Origin: Sanguibacter sp. HDW7
Lineage (GTDB): Bacteria; Actinomycetota; Actinomycetes; Actinomycetales; Cellulomonadaceae
NCBI RefSeq assembly: GCF_011300875.1
Contig: NZ_CP049862.1
Coordinates: 1,116,001 to 1,180,000 of the forward strand
Reading direction: 5' to 3'
Length of the DNA stretch: 64,000 bases
Of this stretch, positions 43,369-53,498 are shown in pieces. Each line of letters opens with the position of its first letter. Position 1 is the first letter of the stretch. Made by a program: the position numbers and the translations under genes. The notes under the pieces were generated by a model. It was not told where the DNA came from and ran no database searches. It saw nothing but the letters and a program-made list of their open reading frames with translations.

Positions 43369-43707
43369 TCACCGCCGCGCCCGCGCGTACTGCGCGGGCC
43401 ACAGCTCGCGCTGCTCGTGGCCGAGCTCGCGCTCGGCGCGGAGCCCGAGGTGGGGGTCGCGGAGGAACTCGCGCCCGACGAGCACGGCGTCGGCGGCCCT
43501 GGAGGCGAGCACGTCCTCGGCCTGCGCGGGCGTCGTGAGGAGCCCGACGGCCGCGGTGGGTACGCCGGCGACCTCGCGCACGCGTGCCGCGAACGGCACC
43601 TGGTAGCCGGGGCCGACGGTGATCTGCTGGTGGGCGACGAGCCCGCCTGAGGACACGTCGACGAGGTCGACGCCCGCCTCGCGTGCCCGTAAGGGTGCGG
43701 TCGCCAA
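43369..43707 (-). pseudogene. Truncated duplicate of the old-yellow-enzyme gene 3' end
   Basis: From 43687 to the TGA at 43369 this copies the last 105 codons of the intact gene at 46458-47528 with only about three amino-acid changes. The match stops abruptly at 43687; upstream of that the frame (start-like ATG at 43707) is unrelated. It lacks the FMN-binding first half and cannot be a working enzyme. Confidence 0.88.
43371..43687. repeat. 317-bp direct repeat, left copy (right copy 46460-46776)
   Basis: The two copies align without gaps at a constant distance of 3,089 bp and differ at only about ten positions. They border the HEPN island. A weaker, gapped similarity extends left of both copies: 43257-43330 against about 45976-46050 (shared CGGAACCCCGAGAT and GTCGTGAGT blocks). 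Confidence 0.9.
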
Positions 43708-43793
43708 CAGCGCGAAGACGACGCATGCGCTGGGATCAACATGCTTGCATTGACTGAGCTTCGAGGTGATCGTTCACCGCGCCGAAGGTCGGT

Positions 43794-45374
43794 TCAGCGC
43801 TGCAGAAGCAGGTGTTCAGAGCGAGTGCTCGCTTTAATGTCTTTCAATTCTGGAAAGGCATGGATGCGCCGATACGCGCGGATAGCCATTACGAGCGCCT
43901 CCCGACTGAGCTCGTGCAAGTCGTCTGGGATCGAACTAGAGGACCCGTGAACGAGGTCGCTCCTTGCGGCGTACAACTTCTTGGCGCGGCCAAACGACGC
44001 AACTCTTCGCATCTGGTCATCCGGCTCGAGAAGCCATGCGAGCGCAGCGCACACCTTGAATGTCGTCTCGGTTTTGGAGCCGAGCATGTTCTCCCACGCC
44101 ACGACCGCATCGATGAGCGCGTCCGCGGGATCGCGTCGCTCCGAGGATGCTCGGATAATCCGGGTAAGGGCCACGTCCAGACGGTCGGTGACATCGCCGA
44201 TCTCATCCATCGTCGCGGCGATCTCGTCCAGATCGGCCTTGCCCAGTTGAGCATCGGGAAGGCCGGCGTGGGGTGTGGTGACGAATGGGGCTGGAGTGCG
44301 GGCCATGGGAAATAGTGACCAATGCCATGTAGCGGTCACATCGACGATCTGGTCGCGCTCGGCTGCCCATGCGGCGATGCAGAATTGCAGGCGCATGACA
44401 TCTCGGCGAAGGGTGGCTGTATGAACGCTGGCGAGTTCATGCAGCTTGCTGAATGCCGCATTGATTTCTGTCTCGGATGCGTCGTTTCGCAGGCGACCGA
44501 TTAATTGCTGGGTCGACTTAACCCAGAACACACTCTTGGGCGCGCGGTGGTCTGCACCTGGCCAGGTTTCGATGGCTAGATCGGTGGCTGGTGCCAGCCC
44601 CCAGGTGCCCCGATCAACGGGCTCGTCAACCTGTACTCCGACCAAGCCCGACAGGATGGTCACAGTGACCTTCCGGCCATGCGCTGCGCTCCGCAGATCA
44701 TCGAGTGTCTGACGCACGTACTCGACAAGCGACTCTTCGTCGAGCCTCTTGTCGAATCGCATTCGAGCCAATGTCTGCGCGACAATGGATCCCACCGCGA
44801 TGCGCAGATCAGTCGTTCCCCCGTCAGCGGTAAGCCAAGTCAGCAATCCGATGGCAACTCGTTGGCCACGCGAATCGACTTCATCGTCCTGTTTGGGAAA
44901 GAGGGAGTTTAGTGATGGATCCCGCAGGAACGCCTCGGCGGCCGGTCCGTAGAGGGCAGGATCCTGAAACGATGCTGAGACCAAGAATCGGTCCTGTGCG
45001 GCTCCGTCCAGATGTTCGATAGCGATCCCGTTGAACGCAAGGCGGACGAATGCGTCTACGAGCACATCGCCTGTTTGCTCTGGAGTCCGGCCACTAATGA
45101 GCCGGCGGACCTCCTCCAGGAGAGTGAGACCACTGTCAGGTGACACGCGAGTAAGAAGATGGGCTCGAAGCGAGAGTTTCTGCTCAGGTTGCAGGAAACG
45201 CTCGTCGGCCGGAGCGCTGCCAAGTTGCTCAACGACATCCCAGCGTAGCTGGTCGTTGCTCGTCGGGCCGGTTCCGGGCACTAGGTCGAGGATGAACGCA
45301 AGTGCGGTCTCTCCAAGGAAGTCGACTGCTCGACTCCAGTATTCGTCCCTCGGCTGAGTCATCTCGAAAGCCAT
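43794..45374 (-). CDS. Large HEPN-motif protein, possible ApeA-like defence protein
   Basis: The frame gives 526 residues from ATG 45374. The C-terminal part has KLYAARSDLVHGSSSSIPDD, with the HEPN RNase motif R-x4-H (R471, H476) in the RSxxVHG form typical of Apea-like HEPN domains. The preceding ALIDAVVAWENMLGSKTETT and FKVCAALAWLLEPDDQMRRV helices fit that domain. The first 380 residues are unrecognised and may sense infection. GC content is clearly lower than neighbours and codon use differs, so it was acquired. CATACT six bases before the ATG suggests a leaderless transcript. HEPN proteins usually cleave RNA to abort infection; that role is inference. Confidence 0.65.
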   Translation of the reverse strand: MAFEMTQPRDEYWSRAVDFLGETALAFILDLVPGTGPTSNDQLRWDVVEQLGSAPADERFLQPEQKLSLRAHLLTRVSPDSGLTLLEEVRRLISGRTPEQTGDVLVDAFVRLAFNGIAIEHLDGAAQDRFLVSASFQDPALYGPAAEAFLRDPSLNSLFPKQDDEVDSRGQRVAIGLLTWLTADGGTTDLRIAVGSIVAQTLARMRFDKRLDEESLVEYVRQTLDDLRSAAHGRKVTVTILSGLVGVQVDEPVDRGTWGLAPATDLAIETWPGADHRAPKSVFWVKSTQQLIGRLRNDASETEINAAFSKLHELASVHTATLRRDVMRLQFCIAAWAAERDQIVDVTATWHWSLFPMARTPAPFVTTPHAGLPDAQLGKADLDEIAATMDEIGDVTDRLDVALTRIIRASSERRDPADALIDAVVAWENMLGSKTETTFKVCAALAWLLEPDDQMRRVASFGRAKKLYAARSDLVHGSSSSIPDDLHELSREALVMAIRAYRRIHAFPELKDIKASTRSEHLLLQR

Positions 45375-46457
45375 AAAGCAAGTATGGCTGGGTTGCACCC
45401 TCGCCGCATAGTCACACGCCGGATGGGTCGTCGAGCAACTAGGGTGATCGCCGCAGCACGACTGCAGTTCGACCTCTACCTAGGCAGGTGTCGTGGCGAG
45501 GAGGGCCTCACGCTGGGGGCTGCGACGGGGCAACTCAACATTCTCTGCTGCGGCCACGCTTCGCGCCGAATGCGGGCTCACTGCGAGTTGCAATCCGACC
45601 ACTGCGAGTTTCAGTCCGCCCTCGTAGAGGCGCACCGACTCGAGAGCGTCCTCGGGCGCTAGTCTTCGCTGTCGTAGCGGATTCGATTGGCGGACCGGGT
45701 CGGGCCCGCCGTTCAGCGGTAGTGCCTGAACCTCTCGCCGAGATGCGCAAGAGTGACGCCCTGTGCATATGGCGCCACCGAGACGTAAACCTTGGCGATG
45801 TTCGGAAAGGACGGAGTCTCCCCGGCTGCGGGCGCCAAGCAGCCGCGGCAATCGGCACCCGGCGATTCGCGGCGGCATTCACGACGGTTGTTGGCGCGGC
45901 GTGGCAGGCGAGAAGTCACGGTCTTCAGGGCCGAGTTAGGGCTCGCTCTTCCTTCACGAAGTTGTGCTACGTGTTTCCGCAGTTCGGTGGAGGCTACCGG
46001 TCTCCGTCGTCGGCGGAACCCCGAGATGGTCAGCGTCTCGCAGTCGTGAGTTGCTCGTCTGCCGCGACGACCACTTCGTGCCTACCGCCGATCCGTCGCT
46101 CACCAGTCATCCGCAGTGTGGTGAACTTCCTGGCCGGACCTTGCTGACCCCTGCCGATGCCTACGGACGAAGGCGGAGGTGCGGGGAACGGCATGCGGGT
46201 GCCGCTCGTCTAGGACGACCCGCGGCAATCGGTGTTCCTGCGTTGCGGGCTCACGGGCAACTTTGTGGCGCGAACGCTGTGGGGCAGGAGTGCCCCCATC
46301 TGCACCCTTGTACTCGCGCAGACCTCTCAGATGCACGGGAAGTTCGACGGAACTGACGAGGTCGCGGTGCGCTGGAGGGAAGGCTTCCGGCCGCGACCCG
46401 CTGAGATCGGCATGCCCGGCTCAACGCTTCCGGGGCCGACGCGACGCTCCCGCCCGC
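45375..46457. other. Gene-free part of the island
   Basis: This 1.08-kb stretch has no convincing gene: open frames have poor start context and no recognisable domains. It contains a diverged copy (about 45976-46050) of the sequence downstream of tRNA-Arg. It looks like decayed or rearranged DNA. The -10 box of the HEPN gene (minus strand, 45381-45386) lies at its left edge. Confidence 0.55.
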
Positions 46458-47528
46458 CTACCGCCGCGCCCGCGCGTACTGCGGGGGCCACAGCTCGCGC
46501 TGCTCGTGGCCGAGCTCGCGCTCGGCCCGCAGCCCGAGGTGGGGGTCGCGGAGGAACTCGCGCCCGACGAGCACGGCGTCGGCGGCCCCGGAGGCGAGCA
46601 CGTCCTCGGCTTGCGCGGGCGTCGTGAGGAGCCCGACGGCCGCGGTGGGTACGTCGGCGACCTCGCGCACGCGGGCCGCGAACGGCACCTGGTAGCCGGG
46701 GCCGACGGTGATCTGCTGGTGGGCGACGAGCCCGCCCGAGGACACGTCGACGAGGTCGACGCCCGCCTCGCGCGCCCACCCGGCGACGGTGGCGACGTTG
46801 TCGACGTCGAGGCCGCCGGGCGCCCAGTCGGTCGCCGAGACGCGCAGGAGCAGGGGCACGTCGGGTCCGGCCTCGTCGCGCACGGCGCGCACGACGTCGA
46901 GGAGGAGCCGCGCGCGGTTCTCGAGGCTTCCGCCCCACGTGTCGGTGCGCTCGTTGCTCAGCGGGGAGAGGAACTGGTGGAGCAGGTAGCCGTGCGCGCC
47001 GTGGATCTCGAGGACGTCGAAGCCCGCGTCGAGGGCCCGCCTGGCGGCGGCACGGAAGTCGACGACGACCTGCTCGACGCCGTCGGCCGTGAGCGTGGCC
47101 GGCGCGTCGTAGCCGTCGAACGCGAGCGCGGAGGGTGCGACGGTCGGCCAGCCGCCGTCGTCCGCCGGCACCGAGCCGGAGGCCGACGCCCACGGCCACC
47201 ACGTCGACGCCTTGCGTCCCGCGTGCGCGAGTTGGATGCCAGCGTGCGCGCCGCGCGCGTGGACGACGGCGACGATCCGCGCCCAGGCGTCGCGCTGCGC
47301 GTCGTTCCACAGGCCCGTGTCGCGCGGCGAGATGCGGCCCTCGGCCGACACCGCGGTCGCCTCGGCGAGGACAAGACCTGCGCCGCCCGACGCGAACTGG
47401 GCGAGGTGCACGAGGTGCCAGTCGTCGGGCAGCCCGTCGGTCGCCGAGTACTGGCACATGGGAGAGACCCACAGGCGGTTGCGGAACGTCGTCGAACGCA
47501 GGGTGAGAGGTGACAGCAGCAGGCTCAT
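46458..47528 (-). CDS. NADPH-dependent flavin oxidoreductase, YqjM-type old yellow enzyme
   Basis: I choose ATG 47528, preceded by AAGGAG, giving 356 residues. Signatures: RNRLWVSPMCQYSATDGLPD (FMN-binding, with the redox-active Cys of the YqjM class), IQLAHAGRKAS, FDVLEIHGAHGYLLHQFLSP with the substrate-binding His pair, SNERTDTWGGSLENRARLL, and the phosphate-binding AADAVLVGREFLRDP. It reduces activated alkenes. Its last 317 bp are duplicated at 43371-43687. The gene is divergent from the first dynamin-like gene. Confidence 0.92.
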   Translation of the reverse strand: MSLLLSPLTLRSTTFRNRLWVSPMCQYSATDGLPDDWHLVHLAQFASGGAGLVLAEATAVSAEGRISPRDTGLWNDAQRDAWARIVAVVHARGAHAGIQLAHAGRKASTWWPWASASGSVPADDGGWPTVAPSALAFDGYDAPATLTADGVEQVVVDFRAAARRALDAGFDVLEIHGAHGYLLHQFLSPLSNERTDTWGGSLENRARLLLDVVRAVRDEAGPDVPLLLRVSATDWAPGGLDVDNVATVAGWAREAGVDLVDVSSGGLVAHQQITVGPGYQVPFAARVREVADVPTAAVGLLTTPAQAEDVLASGAADAVLVGREFLRDPHLGLRAERELGHEQRELWPPQYARARR

Positions 47529-47655
47529 GGGACTCCTTGGCGGCACGGGCGTTCCACTCTTCCTCGGACCGGATCGGCGATCAACCCGTCTCGTGACCGG
47601 CTGGTTCGTGTGCGCGCTCCGGCGCGCGCGTTTGGCCGCACTTCACCCTGCACGG

Positions 47656-47661
47656 GATAAT
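47656..47661 (+). promoter_or_regulatory. -10 box of the first dynamin-like gene
   Basis: GATAAT, close to the TATAAT consensus, lies six bases before GTG 47668 with no ribosome binding site: a leaderless promoter. Confidence 0.6.
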
Positions 47662-47667
47662 CACCGG

Positions 47668-49296
47668 GTGACCCGTGACGAGACGACGCCCGAGCACGCG
47701 CCCGACGCGACGCTGCTCGACGTCGTCGTCGGCCTGCGGCGCGAGGTCGCGGAGATCGCGTTCGTCCTCGACACGCCCGGCACGCGTGCGGCCAGGCCCG
47801 TGCGTCGCACGGTCCTCGAGCGGCTCGACGACCACCTGCTGCCGCGTCTGCGTGAGCTCTCGCGGCCGGCGGTCGTCGTCGTCGCGGGGTCGACGGGCGC
47901 GGGCAAGTCGACGATCGTCAACTCCCTCCTCGGCGAGGAGGTCTCCAAGGCGTCCGTCCTGCGCCCCACGACGCGCGAGCCCGTCCTCGTCACGCACCCG
48001 GACGACGCGGAGCTCGCCGAGCGGCTCGATCTCGGCGAGGCCGTGCGCGTCGAGCACGCGGGCGTGCCGCGTGGCATCGCGCTGCTCGACGCTCCGGACC
48101 TCGACTCGCTCATGTCCTCGAACCGCGAGACCGCGGCGCGCCTGCTCGCGGCCGCGGACCTCGGTCTCTTCGTCACGACGGCCGCGCGCTACGGCGACGC
48201 GCTGCCGTGGCAGGTCCTCGCTGACGCCAAGGAGCGCGGGGCGTCGGTCGCGATGGTCCTCAACCGCGTCTCGGACGCGAAGCTTGCGGAGGTCCGCACG
48301 GATCTCGTCGCGCGGCTGCGCGAGCACGGGCTCGCGTCGTCGGCGCTGTTCGTCGTGCCGGACGAGGGCGCTCACGAAGGTCTCCTGCCTGCCGCGTCGG
48401 TCGAGCCCGTCTCGCGCTGGCTGCGTCGGGTCGCGGGCGCCGACCAGGCGCGCACCGTCATCCTGCGCACGCTGCGCGGCGCGCTCGACGCGCTCGTCGA
48501 GCAGACGGCGACGCTCGTCGCGGAGGTCGAGGCCCAGGCCGACGACGCCGACGCGCTGCGCGCCGCGGTTGCGGACGCGGTGCCGTCGGGCCTCGGAGAC
48601 CTTGCCGAGGCGACCGTCGACGGCACGCTGTCGACGGGTGCGGTCGAGGCCGCGTGGCTCGCGGCCGTCGACGCCGAGCCCGGCATCCTGCGCCCTGTCG
48701 CCGGGCCGTTCCGACGGCCCCGCAAGGCCGCGCTCGCGCGTCGCGCCGAGCTGCTCGGCGCGGTGACGACGCGTATCCGCGAGACCCTCGTCACCCAGGT
48801 TCTCGCAGCCGCGCGGACGAGCTCGGAGACCATCGGCGAGCGCCTCGGCGAGCTCGACGACAAGCTGCCCGGCGGCGCCGCGCTCCACGAGGCCGTCGGC
48901 GCTGACGGCGCCCTCGCCGCGTGGCGCGACACGACCGTGCGCGCCGAGGTGAGCGCGTGGCTGAGCTCCGTCGCGGACGCCGTCGCCGCGCTCCCGGCCG
49001 CTGCGCTCCAGGCGGGCGATCGTGGGCTCACGCGGGACGGCCTCGTCGCCGTCGCGACGGCCGCGGCCGTCGGTGTCGCGAGCGCCGAACGCGTCCTCGC
49101 AGGCGTCGCGGGGGCTGCCGCGGGTGACCTCGTCGACGCAGCACGCACCGAGCTCGTCGCAACCGGCCGCCACATCGTGGAGGGCGAGGCCGGACCGTAC
49201 ACCGAGCGGCTAGACCGTCCTGCGCTCGCGCCCGAGGCCGTCACTGGCCTGAGGCTGCGCCTCGCCGAGCTCCGCCGGCAGGTCCGCGCACGCTGA
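47668..49296 (+). CDS. Dynamin-like GTPase A1
   Basis: GTG 47668 gives 542 residues. A helix with ERLDDHLLPRL precedes the G domain: VVVVAGSTGAGKST (P-loop, residues 74-82), VLRPTTREPV (G2), GIALLDAPDLDSL (G3, with DAPD where dynamins have DxPG), and VAMVLNRVSD (degenerate G4). The second half is helical, Ala-rich, with a weakly hydrophobic stretch (VAVATAAAVGVASAERVL) that could be a membrane paddle. It is followed 117 bp later by partner B1. It is paralogous to A2 at 53499. Streptomyces DynA/DynB form a similar neighbouring pair acting in sporulation septation. Confidence 0.85.
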   Translation: MTRDETTPEHAPDATLLDVVVGLRREVAEIAFVLDTPGTRAARPVRRTVLERLDDHLLPRLRELSRPAVVVVAGSTGAGKSTIVNSLLGEEVSKASVLRPTTREPVLVTHPDDAELAERLDLGEAVRVEHAGVPRGIALLDAPDLDSLMSSNRETAARLLAAADLGLFVTTAARYGDALPWQVLADAKERGASVAMVLNRVSDAKLAEVRTDLVARLREHGLASSALFVVPDEGAHEGLLPAASVEPVSRWLRRVAGADQARTVILRTLRGALDALVEQTATLVAEVEAQADDADALRAAVADAVPSGLGDLAEATVDGTLSTGAVEAAWLAAVDAEPGILRPVAGPFRRPRKAALARRAELLGAVTTRIRETLVTQVLAAARTSSETIGERLGELDDKLPGGAALHEAVGADGALAAWRDTTVRAEVSAWLSSVADAVAALPAAALQAGDRGLTRDGLVAVATAAAVGVASAERVLAGVAGAAAGDLVDAARTELVATGRHIVEGEAGPYTERLDRPALAPEAVTGLRLRLAELRRQVRAR

Positions 49297-49413
49297 CCAC
49301 CCGCCCTGAGCAGGGGTGAGAGTCGGGGCGGGCCCGCGCGCCGTGCCGCCCGCCGCACGCCTCGGCGCCCGTCCGTGAGGCAGGATGGACCTAGCGCTGA
49401 CGAGGGAGGACGC

Positions 49414-50925
49414 ATGGGAGCACGAGCGGACGAGACCGAGCTGCGTGGACGTGTCACAGACCTGCGCGCCGCGCTCGAGGTCGCGGGGGAGCGGGTTTCC
49501 GCACCGGTGCGGACGGCAGCGTCCGACGCCCTGACGACCGCGGAGGGCCGTCTCGACCTCGGCGTCGAGCACACCGTCGTCGCTCTCGTCGGCGGGACCG
49601 GCTCGGGCAAGTCGTCGCTCTTCAACGCGATCTCCCGCATGACGTTCGCGGACGTCGGCGTGCGCCGCCCCACGACGTCCCTCATGACCGCGTGCGCGTG
49701 GTCCGAGCGAGCCGACGCGCTGCTCGACTGGGTGGGCGTCGACCGCGAGCGCCGCATCAACCGCTTCTCCTCGCTCGACGGAGATCAGGAGACGCAGCTC
49801 AAGGGTCTCGTGCTCCTCGACCTCCCGGACCACGACTCGGTCGCGACCGTGCACCGCGAGACCGTCGACCGGGTCGTGCCCATGGCCGACCTCGTCGTGT
49901 GGGTCGTCGACCCGCAGAAGTATGCCGATCACGCGCTCCACGCCGGCTACCTCCAGGGCATGGCGGGCGTCGAGGGTTCGATGCTCGTCGTCCTCAACCA
50001 GCTCGACACGGTCCCCGAGAGCCAGCGCGACGAGATCCTCGCGGACGTCCAGAACCTCCTCACGGTCGACGGCCTCGGCGAGGTCGAGGTCCTCGGTGCG
50101 TCCGCCGTGACGGGCGACGGCGTCCCCGAGATCCGGGCGCGGCTCGCGACGATCGTCGCCCAGCGCTCGCGTGCCGCGCTGCGCGTCGCGACCGAGCTCT
50201 CGCGCGCCGCGGAGCAGCTCACGGAGGTCCTGCCCGCGGAGGTCGCGCGGCGTTCGGCCCCGGGGGTCGCGGCCACGGTCGACGCGCTCGCGGACCTCGT
50301 CGGTCTCCCCGAGCGCACGACGACGGCCGCGCACACGCTCGACGACGGCACGCGTGCGGGTGCCGACGGTGCCCTCACGGCGGCGTCCGTCACGCCGCTG
50401 CGCGAGGCCTGGCTCACGGTGGCGGGTGCTCATCTTGGCCCCGCGTGGCGTGACTCCCTCGTCGCGGCGACGCCCGGGGACGACGACGTCGCGGCGCGCG
50501 TCACCGCGGCCGTGCGCGCTGTGCGACTGCCGGCCGGGCCGTCGCGTGCCGTGCGCGCGTGGCGGGCGACCGCCGGGGTCGGCCTCGTGGTGGGCCTCGC
50601 GGGTCTCGTCGCGTGGCTCGTGCTCCAGCTCATGGATGCCGCGACCGACGACGTGCGGCTTCTCCTCCTGGGTGTCGGCGCGTTGGGCGCCGTGCTCGGG
50701 CTCGCCGCGCTCCTCGCGTGGCGCGGTGCCCGGCGCGCGCAGGCGCGGGCGCGTTCGGAGGCCTTCGCGTCCTCGGTGCGCGACGGGCTCGGGCGCGTCG
50801 TCCACGAGCTCTTCGAGGAGCCGGCGGACGTCGTGCTCGGCGAGCACGCCGAGGCGCGGACGCTCGCGCTCGCTGCCGTGTCGCGCGAGCGCGCGCGGCA
50901 CGCGCGCGTCGCGGAGACTGCCTAG
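49414..50925 (+). CDS. Dynamin-like/YfjP-type membrane GTPase B1
   Basis: ATG 49414 follows GAGGGAGGA and gives 503 residues. G domain: VVALVGGTGSGKSSLFNAIS (P-loop, about 60-67), VRRPTTSLMT, LVLLDLPDHDSV (G3), VVWVVDPQKYADHALHAGYL and LVVLNQLDTV (G4 NQLD). Near residue 390 two transmembrane helices (VGLVVGLAGLVAWLVLQLM, LLLLGVGALGAVLGLAALLA) anchor it, followed by a basic helical tail. This B-type protein pairs with A1 and is paralogous to B2. It probably hydrolyses GTP to reshape or bridge membrane. Confidence 0.85.
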   Translation: MGARADETELRGRVTDLRAALEVAGERVSAPVRTAASDALTTAEGRLDLGVEHTVVALVGGTGSGKSSLFNAISRMTFADVGVRRPTTSLMTACAWSERADALLDWVGVDRERRINRFSSLDGDQETQLKGLVLLDLPDHDSVATVHRETVDRVVPMADLVVWVVDPQKYADHALHAGYLQGMAGVEGSMLVVLNQLDTVPESQRDEILADVQNLLTVDGLGEVEVLGASAVTGDGVPEIRARLATIVAQRSRAALRVATELSRAAEQLTEVLPAEVARRSAPGVAATVDALADLVGLPERTTTAAHTLDDGTRAGADGALTAASVTPLREAWLTVAGAHLGPAWRDSLVAATPGDDDVAARVTAAVRAVRLPAGPSRAVRAWRATAGVGLVVGLAGLVAWLVLQLMDAATDDVRLLLLGVGALGAVLGLAALLAWRGARRAQARARSEAFASSVRDGLGRVVHELFEEPADVVLGEHAEARTLALAAVSRERARHARVAETA

Positions 50926-51072
50926 CCCGCTCCCGGACGCCGGGCTGACCACAGGCAGCATTCCGGGCCGGTCCTTCCACGGATCCTCCGACGACGGGTG
51001 CGGGCGCTCGACGACCCGTGCACCGTGTGACTCCCGGGCGGCATCCGACCGCCCCTGTTCCCGGGAGGACGC

Positions 51073-51612
51073 ATGAGCGCACCTGTCACGATCACGGGCT
51101 GGGTCGGCAACAACCCCGCCCTCACCCTCACGACGAACGACCGACGCCGCACCACGGTGCGCGTCGCGACGACGCACCGGTACCGCGACGAGAACGGCGC
51201 GTGGACGGACGGCGAGACCACCTGGTACTCCGTGACGTTCTGGGACGACGCGGCCGAGTCTGTCGCGAAGTCGCTCCACAGCGGCGACCCCGTCGTCGTC
51301 ACGGGCCGCCTCGTCCTCGACCGCTGGGACGCGCCCGACGGCAGCCCGCGTGCCGAGCTCGCGCTGCGCGGCGCGACGATCGGTCACGACCTCACGCGCG
51401 GCACCGCGACGTACATGCGCGTCCTGCGGGAGGCACGACCGTCGGAGGCAGCACCCGCCGACGGCCCGCAGGCCAGCGGCTTCGAGGAGGTCGACCCGAG
51501 CGCCCCGGACCCCTTCGAGCACGGCCCCGCCACCGTGGCCGAAGACATGGCCGAGGACGCTGCCGACGGCTCCGAGCTGGTCGATGACCCTGCGGCGCTG
51601 CTGACCGCGTAG
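51073..51612 (+). CDS. ssb: Single-stranded DNA-binding protein, SsbB-like
   Basis: ATG 51073 follows GGGAGGA. The 179-residue product has the SSB OB-fold: VTITGWVGNNPALTLTTNDR, TTWYSVTFWDDAAESVAKSL and DPVVVTGRLVLDRWDAPDGS. The C-terminal 60 residues are acidic but lack the DDIPF tip needed to recruit replication partners, so it is an accessory SSB (like SsbB of actinobacteria used in recombination, competence or sporulation). It lies between the two dynamin-like pairs. Confidence 0.88.
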   Translation: MSAPVTITGWVGNNPALTLTTNDRRRTTVRVATTHRYRDENGAWTDGETTWYSVTFWDDAAESVAKSLHSGDPVVVTGRLVLDRWDAPDGSPRAELALRGATIGHDLTRGTATYMRVLREARPSEAAPADGPQASGFEEVDPSAPDPFEHGPATVAEDMAEDAADGSELVDDPAALLTA

Positions 51613-51724
51613 TCTTGGGTCTGTCTGTGCGTCGCCCGTCGGCGTGCGACGGCGGCTCCTGCCGCCCGCGCGCCGACGCGGCGCCGCTCGTCCGGCCCAC
51701 TACCCCAAGGCGGTCCAAGAACCC

Positions 51725-53401
<1,677 letters not shown>

Positions 53402-53410
53402 CCTCGCGCC

Positions 53411-53450
53411 CCGGAGGCGCGCCTGCACAACCGTGCAGGCGGGCCTCCGG
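53411..53450 (+). terminator. Terminator after ettA
   Basis: Outer CCGGAGGC/GCCTCCGG and inner GCCTGCAC/GTGCAGGC stems with an AACC loop, starting nine bases after the stop. Confidence 0.75.
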
Positions 53451-53486
53451 CGTCCCCGCGTCCCGACGGTCGGTCGGTGCGTCCGC

Positions 53487-53492
53487 CATGAT
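53487..53492 (+). promoter_or_regulatory. -10 box of the second dynamin-like gene
   Basis: CATGAT lies six bases before ATG 53499, with no ribosome binding site; again leaderless geometry. Confidence 0.5.
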
Positions 53493-53498
53493 GGGGAC

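Noticed and set aside
45480-46147. Possible small genes in the island right of the HEPN gene
   Set aside because: Frames on both strands overlap, lack ribosome binding sites and recognisable domains, and one crosses a decayed copy of the tRNA-Arg flank.
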